A stretch of 64,000 nt of DNA, taken from positions 1 to 64,000 of the forward strand of contig PBLQ01000046.1 in the NCBI GenBank assembly GCA_002721815.1, given 5' to 3'. A program made the position numbers and the translations under genes. The notes under the pieces were generated by a model that made no database searches, was not told where the DNA came from, and worked only from the letters and a program-made list of their open reading frames with translations. Shown here one piece after another: positions 27,860 to 36,271 of this stretch (the stretch's first letter is position 1; each line of letters opens with the position of its first letter). This DNA comes from Myxococcales bacterium. GTDB taxonomy: Bacteria > Myxococcota > UBA727 > GCA-2721815.

Positions 27860-28984
27860 ATGAAAACAATCTCACCCCCCCCCTTTGTTATCCTTCCCAT
27901 TCTTTGCCTCGTTTGGGGCTGCGGCGCTGATCAAGGCCTTGTTTTGGAGGCCCGTCAATCACAAAGCCAACAGGCCATCATCAACGGCGAACTGTGTGAT
28001 GAAAGCAGCTTTTCCAGCGCGGTGGCCTTGATCACCGATGCAGAAATTCAAGTTCCATGGTTTGGGGATCAAACCATTCGCCAAGCCACGTGTACCGGAA
28101 CGCTGATCGCACCCGACGTGGTTTTAACCGCCGCTCACTGCCTAGACCCCACCCTCGCTACTTTTGGTTTTGGCGAAGTGCAGTCCTTGGCCTTTTACGT
28201 ATCCCCACAAGCCGACCTCACCAGCATGGAAACCGAAAACGCGGTCATTCCAGAATCTGCTCAAATCGCATCCGATTGGGTGGCCCACCCCGAGTTCGAC
28301 ATCGACGGCCTCCAGTCCGCAGGTGGTCCCATTAACCTCAAAGACGTGGCTTTGGTTTTCTTGGACGAGCCCATGGACATTGAACCCGCCATTGTCATCA
28401 CCAAAGAAGAAGCCGAACAACTCACAGTCGAAAAAGAAGTCTCCATCGTGGGCTGGGGCATGCAAACAGCTGAAGGGGGCAGTCCATGGGAAGCGCCGCC
28501 AGCGGGCACCACCGGTAAAAAAGTTTGTGCCGAATCGTTTATTAACGAGGTGGGAAGTCACGAATTTCAGGTGGGTGCCGATGCCTCTACCTCCCGTAAA
28601 TGTCATGGCGATTCTGGGGGCCCATCCTATATGACGGTCACCACAGACAGCCCAAAGAAACGTCGCGTGGTGGGCATTACTTCCCACGCTTACGATGAAA
28701 GCGACTGTGAAAAAGGTGGGATTGATACACGCGTAGACGTGTGGCTTGACTGGATTGAAGCTGAAATGATCGCCGCATGCGATTCTGGGGCCCGCACCCA
28801 GTGCGACACACCGGGCATCCTTCCTCCCCCTCCCCCCGAAAAGGACATCAACCTCGACGCACAAAGTGACCAAGCTCCCGAAGAACTTGGGTGCGGCTGC
28901 TCTCAAAGCCAACGATCATCTCGTGAAGGACTGGCTGCATGGGCATTGATCTTATTCGGGTTGTGGCGCGTGAGACGCTCTTAG
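27860..28984 (+). CDS. secreted trypsin-like serine protease with MYXO-CTERM-like tail
   Basis: Protein of 374 residues. The S1 protease domain has the full triad: His93 in LTAAHC, Asp162 in KDVALVF and Ser252 in CHGDSGGP. The zymogen-type start IINGEL is near residue 35. The N-terminus is a signal with a lipobox-like end (CLVWGC). The C-terminus reads GCGCSQSQ, then a hydrophobic stretch LAAWALILFGL, then RVRRS, which is the MYXO-CTERM plan of Cys, membrane segment and basic end, a cell-surface sorting signal in myxobacteria. The start has no clear ribosome binding site; TACAAT stands seven bases before the ATG. The longer in-frame extension into the FHA gene is unlikely. Confidence 0.85.
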   Translation: MKTISPPPFVILPILCLVWGCGADQGLVLEARQSQSQQAIINGELCDESSFSSAVALITDAEIQVPWFGDQTIRQATCTGTLIAPDVVLTAAHCLDPTLATFGFGEVQSLAFYVSPQADLTSMETENAVIPESAQIASDWVAHPEFDIDGLQSAGGPINLKDVALVFLDEPMDIEPAIVITKEEAEQLTVEKEVSIVGWGMQTAEGGSPWEAPPAGTTGKKVCAESFINEVGSHEFQVGADASTSRKCHGDSGGPSYMTVTTDSPKKRRVVGITSHAYDESDCEKGGIDTRVDVWLDWIEAEMIAACDSGARTQCDTPGILPPPPPEKDINLDAQSDQAPEELGCGCSQSQRSSREGLAAWALILFGLWRVRRS

Positions 28985-29091
28985 ATCGGGCGGTATCATT
29001 GAGCAGGAACGCTTAACCTCCGTCCTGCCTCGAACGGGCCAAGCTGGGTGCATGAAGCCTTCGCTGGCTCTTTAGCAAATATGACAGTGCT

Positions 29092-29136
29092 TAAAAACAA
29101 AAACAGCCCTCGATCCATAGCGAAACGGGGCTGTTT
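29092..29136 (-). terminator. intrinsic terminator of the Cys-rich lipoprotein gene
   Basis: On the minus strand AAACAGCCC and GGGCTGTTT form a perfect nine-base-pair stem, followed by a T-rich tail with nine T in eleven bases. It lies 30 bases past the stop at 29167. The rest of the gap 28985-29090 shows nothing recognisable. Confidence 0.75.
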
Positions 29137-29166
29137 GAAGCGCAATAGGTGGTTCTATCGTAAGCT

Positions 29167-30813
29167 CTACTGGTTCGGTGCGCACCTGGAACCATGAGCG
29201 CAAGGCGGCTCATCGCAGCCGATATCATCATCGGGAATCTCTTCACAGAAACTGTCATCGCCTGGGCAATCAGAATCCTCGGCACAGAAGATCGAACAAG
29301 TATAGTTATCTTCGAAATCCTCGTCTTCTCCCAGAGTGCTGGCGATGCCCCAACCAGAGCAAATGGCGCCCTCGGCACACTGTACCCAGTTACCGCCACC
29401 ACCAGGACCACCGCCACCGCCCTCACGACGACCGCATTGCTTGTTTTCTAAGAATTCAGTGTGCGCCGCACAACTGATTTCACCGTAGGGCTCAACCTCT
29501 TCGTCATCATCGGGAACATCTCCACCATTGGTGTAAGGGACACACTGAGCACCAATCAGATCGTCCACACTCTCTTTTTGGCGACACGCGTATCCGTTGG
29601 GGCAATCATCGTTGGTGAGGCTACAGGCCTTGGCACAGAACTGCTCACCGCCCCACCAGCCACCGCCGAAGCTCAGACACAGATTGTCCTCACCGCAATC
29701 ACGACTGTCTCTGCATTCCTCGCACAGGCCCAAGGGCTCATCGATTTCGCAGTAATAATCCACACAAGAATAGCCATTTTGACAGTCGCCATTCTCCACA
29801 CAGTCCACACAAAGGTTGTCATCGTTACAGATTTGATCGCCCCAGCAACCGCCATTCCAACATCCGGCGCGACAAACCCCGGGTGTCACTGACGTGTCGC
29901 AAGTGGGGGTCCACCCGCCACAATCATCATCGTTCCGGCAACCGGCCACACACTCGGTCTCAATGCACAGCTTACCTTCACCGCATTCTTCATCGGAGTC
30001 GCATGAAAAACGACAGACATCGTCTTCGCAGGTCTCGTTTTCAGGGCAGCGGCTGTCGTCATCATTGCAACCAGGTGTGCATTGGTTCTCATAGCAGAAG
30101 GTAGAGAGGGGGCAGTCGGAGTCTTCGATGCAACCTTCAATGCAGGTTCCGTCTAAGCACAGTAAATCGCTGGGGCAATCACGATCAGTCCGGCAGCCTT
30201 CCACACAATCATTGTTCTCGCAAATGTTGCCTAATTCGCACTGCTCGTCTTCCAGGCAGTCGACACAAGTGTCTGTGGCGGCATCGCAGTACTGTCCATT
30301 TTCACAGGCGTTGGGGTTGTCTGCACAGCTAAAACGACAATCGTTATTCACACACAGCTCGTCGTCTTCGCAGTGGTCTGCATTCACGCAGATAACACAC
30401 GCACCGGTGGGGCCCAAATCGGGATCGCAGTGAAGCCCATCGTCACAATCATCATCGGAGTCGCACCCCTCTTCGGTTTGGCAAATGCCTCCAATACATC
30501 GTTCGCCGGGCTCACAATCTTCGTTTCGCTGACATTCGGGCTCTGGGTCACCATCGGTGTTACCATCGGCGTTACCGTCGGCGTTACCGTCGGCGTTACC
30601 ATCGGCATTACCGTCGGAGTTGCCATCGGACGACCCATCCATGCTTCCCCCATCAGCATCCATGGCCATGCCACCATCCATATCATTAGACTGACTGCTT
30701 CGACCGCCGCGATCTTCGCCTTCAATGGACGAACGAGGCTTCAGTAAAGCACCACAAGCGCAAAGCGCCGTAATCATAAATAAAAGACATGCATTGGAAA
30801 AAAGACGACCCAT
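29167..30813 (-). CDS. large Cys-rich surface lipoprotein with Asp-Gly-Asn spacer
   Basis: Protein of 548 residues with a lipobox (ALCAC, Cys20). An acidic spacer follows, then DGN/DGNA repeats at about 65-90, encoded by a 12-base tandem repeat. The rest consists of about fifteen short Cys motifs of the kind C-x5-C-x5-C-x3-C (for example CRTDRDCPSDLLCLDGTC), which are probably disulfide knots. The Asp-rich spacer could bind calcium. The C-terminal 100 residues have fewer cysteines and a Gly-rich loop (GRREGGGGGPGGGGN). AGGGAG precedes the ATG. It is divergent from the FAD/PKS operon. The Cys motif is shorter than the DUF4215 repeats of the array at 44 kb, but the style is similar. Confidence 0.8.
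   Translation of the reverse strand: MGRLFSNACLLFMITALCACGALLKPRSSIEGEDRGGRSSQSNDMDGGMAMDADGGSMDGSSDGNSDGNADGNADGNADGNADGNTDGDPEPECQRNEDCEPGERCIGGICQTEEGCDSDDDCDDGLHCDPDLGPTGACVICVNADHCEDDELCVNNDCRFSCADNPNACENGQYCDAATDTCVDCLEDEQCELGNICENNDCVEGCRTDRDCPSDLLCLDGTCIEGCIEDSDCPLSTFCYENQCTPGCNDDDSRCPENETCEDDVCRFSCDSDEECGEGKLCIETECVAGCRNDDDCGGWTPTCDTSVTPGVCRAGCWNGGCWGDQICNDDNLCVDCVENGDCQNGYSCVDYYCEIDEPLGLCEECRDSRDCGEDNLCLSFGGGWWGGEQFCAKACSLTNDDCPNGYACRQKESVDDLIGAQCVPYTNGGDVPDDDEEVEPYGEISCAAHTEFLENKQCGRREGGGGGPGGGGNWVQCAEGAICSGWGIASTLGEDEDFEDNYTCSIFCAEDSDCPGDDSFCEEIPDDDIGCDEPPCAHGSRCAPNQ
30549..30630. repeat. 12-base tandem repeat coding for Asp-Gly-Asn units
   Basis: About seven copies of a unit like ACCATCGGCGTT (plus strand) run head to tail with a few substitutions. 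They encode the DGNADGN spacer of the minus-strand lipoprotein, and the 12-base period keeps the frame. Copy number could change by slippage without breaking the gene. Confidence 0.85.
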
Positions 30814-30830
30814 GAAAAGCTCCCTGGCTG

Positions 30831-30858
30831 TTGAAAGAAAACCTGGCGGATGTATAAC
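30831..30858 (+). promoter_or_regulatory. sigma-70-like promoter of the FAD/PKS/methyltransferase operon
   Basis: TTGAAA at 30831 and TATAAC at 30853 are separated by 16 bases. This lies in the 96-base divergent gap, about 50 bases before the first start codon, and faces the operon. Confidence 0.5.
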
Positions 30859-30909
30859 ACATCTGCGGAACCAAAACCCTGGTTTTTCGTTCTAAGGAAA
30901 AGGCGCGCA

Positions 30910-32148
30910 ATGGGCTATGGGGCAACAGACCGATCGGTGTTAATCGTTGGAGGCGGCATGGCCGGTTCCGCCACCGCGCTCAATTTGGCCAAACGCGGTA
31001 TCAAATCGCAAGTGCTTGATAAATATGACTTCCCCAGAGACAAAATCTGTGGTGAGGGGTTGCTTCCGCAAGGGGTTGAGCGTTTGCAGAATCTCTTGGG
31101 GCATGCCGCGCTGTCCCAAATTGAGTCGCATCCTTTTGAGGGGATCCATTACCGTTTTGGCCCACATGAAGCCCAAGGCCTCTTTCACCAAGAATCGGGA
31201 CTGGGGCTGCGCCGCAATGCCATCGATCATTTACTCTACCAAGAGACCGTCAACAGCCCCCATATTGAGAGGCAGCGCGCCCAAATCCAAAAAATAGAAC
31301 GTCGAGATGGCACCTTCGTGGCCACCGCAAAATGCGGTACCACTTTTACCGCCCCCATATTGGTTGCCGCGGATGGTCTCAACAGCAGCTGCCGGCGGAT
31401 CCTTCGCCTGGATCAACCTTTACCCAAACGAAAACGCTACGCATTGAGGCGCCACTATCAACTCGCCCACAGCCGCCAAATGCCTTCTGCCGTTGAGGTC
31501 TCCGCTTGTGACGGTTTTGAGTCTTACGTGACACCCGTAGGGCCACAAACCATCGGAGTTGCATTTCTACTGGAAGAACGCTGTATGAAAAATGGGCCGA
31601 AAGACCTCGACGAACGATGGCGTTCCATTCTCTCCCAGTCCCACCCCAGCCTTCAGCAGAAGCTTCAAAATGCGCAAGCTTTAGAATCCGCACAGGCCTG
31701 CGGGCCACTTCACCGACGGGCAAAAAAAGTTTACGAAGACGGGGCCTTTCTCGTGGGGGATGCCGCCGGTTTTGTGGACGCAATTACCGGCGAGGGCATG
31801 AGTTTGGCCCTGCACGGCGCAGAATTGATTGCTGACTCTGTCCATCACCACTACGCACTGGGGCACCCCTTAAATAAAAGCGGACAAGTTTACGCTCGTG
31901 CGTGGAAAAAGCATTTTCAGAATTATGCGGCCCTCACCCACGGGCTGCTCTGGTTAATCCAGGACAAGAAGAAATTAGCCAATGCACTTGTGCGCTTGCA
32001 ACGAAAACCCTCTTTGTTCACAAGCCTGCTGGATATGAACCAGGGACGCGGGGCCCTGCTGTCCCTTAACACACTAAAATTTATAGAGCTTTTGATTCCA
32101 ACACGGACGTCCTTGCCAAAAACCACCACATCCCTAACGTCTCCCTAA
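30910..32148 (+). CDS. FAD-dependent oxidoreductase, geranylgeranyl reductase-like
   Basis: Protein of 412 residues. The N-terminal FAD-binding motif is VLIVGGGMAGSATALNLAKRG. The segment FPRDKICGEGLLPQG is characteristic of the geranylgeranyl reductase group. The second FAD motif FLVGDAAGFVDAITGEG is near residue 285. The group reduces or hydroxylates isoprenoid and polyketide-type compounds. Here it is the first gene of an operon with a type III polyketide synthase and an ICMT-type methyltransferase, so it most likely modifies the polyketide product. AAGGAAAAGG precedes the ATG at 30910; the upstream frame extension passes the promoter and is not used. Confidence 0.85.
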   Translation: MGYGATDRSVLIVGGGMAGSATALNLAKRGIKSQVLDKYDFPRDKICGEGLLPQGVERLQNLLGHAALSQIESHPFEGIHYRFGPHEAQGLFHQESGLGLRRNAIDHLLYQETVNSPHIERQRAQIQKIERRDGTFVATAKCGTTFTAPILVAADGLNSSCRRILRLDQPLPKRKRYALRRHYQLAHSRQMPSAVEVSACDGFESYVTPVGPQTIGVAFLLEERCMKNGPKDLDERWRSILSQSHPSLQQKLQNAQALESAQACGPLHRRAKKVYEDGAFLVGDAAGFVDAITGEGMSLALHGAELIADSVHHHYALGHPLNKSGQVYARAWKKHFQNYAALTHGLLWLIQDKKKLANALVRLQRKPSLFTSLLDMNQGRGALLSLNTLKFIELLIPTRTSLPKTTTSLTSP

Positions 32149-32171
32149 ATCTTTATGCATAGGAATGTGTC

Positions 32172-33233
32172 ATGGCAATTGCGTGTCTCCCCGCCCTGGA
32201 AGTCCCCGAATACCGTTTTGATGAAGACTCATTAGAACAAACGGCAAAGCTCTTTTTAGGGGAAACCTTTCCCCGGCTCCAAACCATTTTGCGCATGATT
32301 AAGAATGCTGGCGTCAAGCAGCGTTTCTTGGTCCAACCCATCGAAGAAACCCTGAAGCCTGATGGGATTAAGCATCGCAATGATCTCTTCATTAAAACGG
32401 TGAAACGACTCGGTGAAAAAGCGGCCCAGCAAGCACTGGACAATGCCAACTTGAGACCCGAAGACATCGACTACATCATCACCACGTCATGCACCGGTTT
32501 CATGATTCCTTCTTTGGATGCATATCTGATTCCTAAAATGGGTTTTAGGCGCGACACGAAACGATTGCCCATTACCGAACTGGGATGCGCCGCCGGCGCG
32601 GTGGCGTTATCGCGCGCTCGGGAATTCTGCGAGGTTCATCCAGGCAAACACGTGCTCATCGTCGCCGCCGAGCTCTGCTCTCTGACCTTTCAACCCCAAG
32701 ATCTTTCCATGCAAGCCCTGGTGAGTGGCCTTATTTTTGGCGATGGCGTGGCGGCCTGTGTGGTGCGAGGTGACGAAGAAGAAAGCGGCATGCGATTGGA
32801 AAAAAACGCGTCCCACCTCTTCGATGACTCCTGGAATTACATGGGGTTTGACCTGAAAGACACCGGTTTTCATATCATCCTCGATCGCGGGATCCCCGGA
32901 GCAGTGGACAAGCAGATCGCCCCCGTGCTGAAAAATTTCGTCAACCAATGCAACATGGACACCAATGACTTGGGCTTCTATTGTATCCACCCCGGCGGAC
33001 GTCGCGTCATCGATGAAATTAAAAACACCTTCGAACTAGAAGAAGACGATGTGGCCGCAAGCCGCGCCTGTCTGTCCGAAGTAGGCAATCTGAGCAGCGC
33101 CAGTGTTTTGGTGGTGCTTAAAAACCTCTTCGAACGCTTTCGCCCCGAAGCCAACAGCCGCGGCTTGTTGGCCGCTTTTGGACCAGGCTTTTCCGCCGAA
33201 ATGAGCGTCGGAACCTGGCACGAAAAATCATGA
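32172..33233 (+). CDS. type III polyketide synthase (chalcone/stilbene synthase family)
   Basis: Protein of 353 residues. The catalytic triad of the family can be placed: Cys139 in TELGCAAGA, His273 in YCIHPGGRR and Asn306 in VGNLSSASV. The end GPGFSAEM corresponds to the conserved GFGPG region. Type III PKSs condense a starter acyl-CoA with malonyl-CoA; bacterial relatives next to methyltransferases make alkylpyrones or alkylresorcinols, often membrane lipids. AGGAATG precedes the ATG, 23 bases after the FAD gene. The stop overlaps the methyltransferase start (ATGATG region). The chain length cannot be read from the sequence. Confidence 0.93.
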   Translation: MAIACLPALEVPEYRFDEDSLEQTAKLFLGETFPRLQTILRMIKNAGVKQRFLVQPIEETLKPDGIKHRNDLFIKTVKRLGEKAAQQALDNANLRPEDIDYIITTSCTGFMIPSLDAYLIPKMGFRRDTKRLPITELGCAAGAVALSRAREFCEVHPGKHVLIVAAELCSLTFQPQDLSMQALVSGLIFGDGVAACVVRGDEEESGMRLEKNASHLFDDSWNYMGFDLKDTGFHIILDRGIPGAVDKQIAPVLKNFVNQCNMDTNDLGFYCIHPGGRRVIDEIKNTFELEEDDVAASRACLSEVGNLSSASVLVVLKNLFERFRPEANSRGLLAAFGPGFSAEMSVGTWHEKS

Positions 33234-33811
33234 TGATGCTTGGGGAATCACCTTGGTTTTTGATTCTCATGGCCTTAGTGGCCTTGGCGCGCGTGGCAGA
33301 ACTTATTTACGCAAAAGCCCTGGGCAAGAAAGCGGCATCTCGAGGTGAAAAGCCTCAAAGAGAACGTAACTTCATCGCCATGGTGGCGCTGCACACCTCC
33401 TTCTTTGTGGGAATTGCCGCAGAAAAAATACTCCTGGCGGCGGCCCCGCCCCAATGGCTGTTGGTTTTGTGTGTCCTCGTCTTGGTCTTCGCTTTTGGTC
33501 TTCGCTTTTGGACCCTCAAAACGCTGTCGGGCTCGTGGCATGTCCGTATTGTTAAGCCCGCGACCATTGTAACGCACGGCCCTTACGCATTTATACGTCA
33601 CCCCAACTATTTGGTGGTCATTTTAGAAATCGTGGCGCTGCCCATGCTGGGCGGCTGTTACATTAGCGCTCTTATGTTCACGTTATGGAATGCCGCGGTA
33701 TTGGCCGCTCGAATCCCCCAGGAAGAAGCCATGCTCTTCCAGGTGAACGGGTACCGACAAGCCTTCAAAGACAAGGGTCGCTTTTTTCCGAAACTGTTAC
33801 GGAAAAGTTGA
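33230..33811 (+). CDS. isoprenylcysteine carboxyl methyltransferase (ICMT)-family membrane methyltransferase
   Basis: Protein of 193 residues with four to five membrane segments. The C-terminal AdoMet-binding region has the ICMT signature HGPYAFIRHPNYLVVILE and the later EEAMLFQVNGYRQAF. Members next to type III PKS genes (for example BpsB of Bacillus) methylate the polyketide; methylation of the product of the adjacent PKS is the most likely role. The start overlaps the PKS stop by four bases. The 3' end overlaps the convergent small gene by 15 bases. Confidence 0.88.
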   Translation: MMMLGESPWFLILMALVALARVAELIYAKALGKKAASRGEKPQRERNFIAMVALHTSFFVGIAAEKILLAAAPPQWLLVLCVLVLVFAFGLRFWTLKTLSGSWHVRIVKPATIVTHGPYAFIRHPNYLVVILEIVALPMLGGCYISALMFTLWNAAVLAARIPQEEAMLFQVNGYRQAFKDKGRFFPKLLRKS

Positions 33812-34180
33812 ACCTGGTGCGGGCGCAGCCCCCGGCATGCCCAATCCCGATCCAGGGTTCATGTTGGTCCCTGGCGAAGGCGGCTGAGGCCTTGCTTGGC
33901 TCAAGGTTCTTGGGCGCTTAAAGCAAACATATTCCTGCGGCGCACCTTCGTGATGTGAAAACAGCCATCCTTGCTTGGCGTGTTTATTGAGATGAGAACT
34001 GAGCACTGGTTCCGGTCGCCAACCTTGATAGTCGTTTTTGAAACAGGCATATTCCCATTGGGTGAGGCGTTGCTGCACCATGCGCTTTTGAGCATGCGCT
34101 TGTGGCAAAATGCTTTGCGACAAAAATGCACCAGCAACAAAGGTTAAGCCTAAAGATAAGCCGATCCAAAACCCCTTCAT
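33797..34180 (-). CDS. small exported protein with paired Cys strands and Pro-rich tail
   Basis: Protein of 127 residues. An N-terminal signal or anchor (FWIGLSLGLTFVAGAFLS) is followed by a small domain with two mirrored segments, QWEYACFKND and EYVCFKRP, on either side of QGWLFSHH. This resembles the DUF4177 type of small beta domain, but only loosely. The last 35 residues are Pro/Gly-rich. GGAGG stands before the ATG. A hairpin (stem around TAAGG and CGC) directly upstream of the ribosome binding site at 34196-34218 could affect translation. Function unknown. Confidence 0.6.
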   Translation of the reverse strand: MKGFWIGLSLGLTFVAGAFLSQSILPQAHAQKRMVQQRLTQWEYACFKNDYQGWRPEPVLSSHLNKHAKQGWLFSHHEGAPQEYVCFKRPRTLSQARPQPPSPGTNMNPGSGLGMPGAAPAPGSTFP

Positions 34181-34302
34181 ACAATCCTCCTGCCCTAAGG
34201 CGCTCTAATGCGCCCTTACGGTATGTTTATATCCTACCCCTGTCCATTTTTCGGCCACCCGGACCCTATGAACTTGCAGGTTAAACGACAGCTGTGGTGG
34301 AT

Positions 34303-35277
34303 TTATTTCACGACTGCATCGCGACGGCTGATCCAGGATTTTTCTCTTAAGTTGTTGATATAACTTCGGAAAAGTCTTTCCATTTCGCGGTTCGTGAGCT
34401 CTTGCCGCAAGACGGGGGCCACTTTCTCGTAAGACTCTTTTTCCATGGGCAGCTTATCGGCCACCCAAATCAAATGCATGCCAAACGGTGTGCGCACCGG
34501 ACCCGTCACCGTTTTGACCTCTGCCGCATACGCAGCCTTCTCAAAGGCGGGTACCATTTGTCCAGGCCCAAAAAAGCCCAAATCGCCCCCCTGAGGTGCA
34601 GAGGGCCCTTCGCTGTATTGTTTGGCCATGGCATCAAAAGCGGCGCCAGCAGCCAGCTCGGCCAACACTTTTTGCACTTTATCATTGGCTCGATTTTCTT
34701 CTTCGGCAGAAGCCCCCGGTTCGAGTTTGAAAAGAATGTGACTGGCTCTCAGCTTATAGACGCCTTCAGTCATGCGCGTTCGCTCACGATACAGCGCCCG
34801 CACGTCTTCGTCTGGAATTTGAACTTCATTTTTCACCTTGCTTTGCACCAATCGCATTTTGATCAGCTGATCTTTAATCTGCTGCCGATATTGCTTCATG
34901 GTAATACCTTGCATTTCCAAGGCCTGTTGAAACTGTGCAGGATTCATTTGGTTTTGGGCCCCCATACGCTTCACCACGCCGTCGACTTCTGCCTCGGAGA
35001 CATCGATCTTGAGCCGCTTCACCTCTTGCGCCACCAAACGATCGTCGATCAATGATGACAAAGCCAAGGCCTCTTTTTCCTCGAGGGACATTTGCGAAGC
35101 ATTCGGTGACTGCTCCATGCGCGCCACGCGCTTTTTCACATCGGAGAGCAACACCACCTCATTGCCAACATGGGCCACAATGCCTTCAATAATCTCACCA
35201 GCACTGGCGGTAGGAACGGGCGCCCACAAAGCAACTGCTGCGACAACTGCAAAACACCTTGAGGGGTTAATGAACAT
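34303..35277 (-). CDS. SurA-like periplasmic peptidyl-prolyl isomerase
   Basis: Protein of 324 residues with a signal peptide (FAVVAAVALWAPVPTASA). The N-terminal SurA-type helical domain starts with GIVAHVGNEVVLLSDV, a hallmark of SurA. One parvulin domain lies at about 185-285 (RASHILFKLEP, GGDLGFFGPGQMVPAFE, PFGMHLIWV). E. coli SurA has two parvulin domains; this one has one. It would fold outer-membrane or exported proteins in the periplasm. The ATG at 35277 has GGAAGAG upstream and overlaps the end of the preceding isomerase gene by 11 bases. It is the last of three parvulin genes in a row. Confidence 0.88.
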   Translation of the reverse strand: MFINPSRCFAVVAAVALWAPVPTASAGEIIEGIVAHVGNEVVLLSDVKKRVARMEQSPNASQMSLEEKEALALSSLIDDRLVAQEVKRLKIDVSEAEVDGVVKRMGAQNQMNPAQFQQALEMQGITMKQYRQQIKDQLIKMRLVQSKVKNEVQIPDEDVRALYRERTRMTEGVYKLRASHILFKLEPGASAEEENRANDKVQKVLAELAAGAAFDAMAKQYSEGPSAPQGGDLGFFGPGQMVPAFEKAAYAAEVKTVTGPVRTPFGMHLIWVADKLPMEKESYEKVAPVLRQELTNREMERLFRSYINNLREKSWISRRDAVVK

Positions 35278-36271
35278 GATTCTCTTCCACGCTGGGGTCA
35301 GTATTTTCATCAGGCACAAATACCACCTGAGCATTTAATTCCAACAACCGTTTTTTAAGGTTTTCCGCATTAATTTGGACCCCCTGCCGCTCGTGTAGGC
35401 GGGCCTTCTGGGCGGCCACCAAGTCTTCTTCTTGGGCTTGTCGCAAAATATTACCGATCAGCTCTTTTTTCTCCTCAAAAGAGGATGGCTCACCTTGCCG
35501 ACGCTCGAGCAGCTTAAAAAGATGGTAACCATATTCTGAACCAATAACTTTTGAGACTTCGTTTTTCTTCAGCCCGAAGCACACATCAAACACTTCGGGC
35601 ATGGTGCCTTTAGAAAACCATTCCAAAACGCCGCCTTTATCAGCCTCTGGAGACTTGCTGAAACGCCTGGCCGCCACCTCAAAAGGCAGAGCGCTTCTTC
35701 CCACCAGTTGCTGTCGAACATAGTCGGCCTCTTCTTGGGTATCCAACAATAAATGCAGGGCACGTATCTCTTCCTTGTTCATTTGGGGTACCATTTTGTC
35801 CTGGTAATAGGTCCGCATTTGTTTTTCGGACACAGGGGGCAACTTCTCTTTTTGCGCTTGCAGGTAATGCTTGATGAGTAACCGTTTCTCCAGTTGCTTG
35901 CGAAATGCTGGCAAGGTCCATTTTTCTTGGTTCAAAAGCTGAACAAAGTTGAGGCGCTTGAACTCTGCCGCACTCTTTCGGGCCGCTCGGTTCACTTCTT
36001 CAATGGAGATGGTTAAGCCCGATGCCAAAGCTTCTTGAACCAAAGCCGTTTCTTCGCCGAAATTTTTTGCTAGCCCTGTGGCCACCTTGAGCTGGGCGTC
36101 CACATCCTTGAGCTCAAAAACCTCGCGCTGCGCCCAATACAGCACCAAGGATGCTTCTGGCACTGTTTCTCCATCCACTTTCAAAATCCAGGAACGGGCC
36201 TTTTTTTGAACAGGATCCTGAGGACACGCCAAAGGGATCGTCAACGTTAAGAGCAGCACCAAGCGCTTCAT
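35267..36271 (-). CDS. parvulin-type peptidyl-prolyl isomerase lipoprotein (second of three)
   Basis: Protein of 334 residues with a lipoprotein signal (LLLTLTIPLAC, Cys16). The N-terminal helical chaperone-like part contains LNQEKWTLPAFRKQLEKRLL. The parvulin domain at about 165-265 has RALHLLLDTQEEADYV, GGVLEWFSKGTMPEVF and YGYHLFKLLE. The plan resembles PrsA or a SurA relative attached to a membrane. The ATG at 36271 directly abuts the stop of the first parvulin gene at 36272, so the operon is tight. The C-terminal acidic tail is unusual. Confidence 0.82.
   Translation of the reverse strand: MKRLVLLLTLTIPLACPQDPVQKKARSWILKVDGETVPEASLVLYWAQREVFELKDVDAQLKVATGLAKNFGEETALVQEALASGLTISIEEVNRAARKSAAEFKRLNFVQLLNQEKWTLPAFRKQLEKRLLIKHYLQAQKEKLPPVSEKQMRTYYQDKMVPQMNKEEIRALHLLLDTQEEADYVRQQLVGRSALPFEVAARRFSKSPEADKGGVLEWFSKGTMPEVFDVCFGLKKNEVSKVIGSEYGYHLFKLLERRQGEPSSFEEKKELIGNILRQAQEEDLVAAQKARLHERQGVQINAENLKKRLLELNAQVVFVPDENTDPSVEENHVH

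Noticed and set aside
30549-30630. Short direct repeats considered as a CRISPR array or origin iterons
   Set aside because: The 12-base units abut without spacers and keep the reading frame of a lipoprotein; they encode Asp-Gly-Asn.
29178-30747. Plus-strand open frames opposite the Cys-rich lipoprotein gene at 29167-30813
   Set aside because: Same composition effect; the minus-strand gene has lipobox, ribosome binding site, terminator and regular Cys motifs.
34196-34218. Hairpin between the SurA-like gene and the small exported protein as a terminator
   Set aside because: The stem has a bulge and no T run follows on either strand. It may matter for translation of the small gene but is not supported as a terminator.
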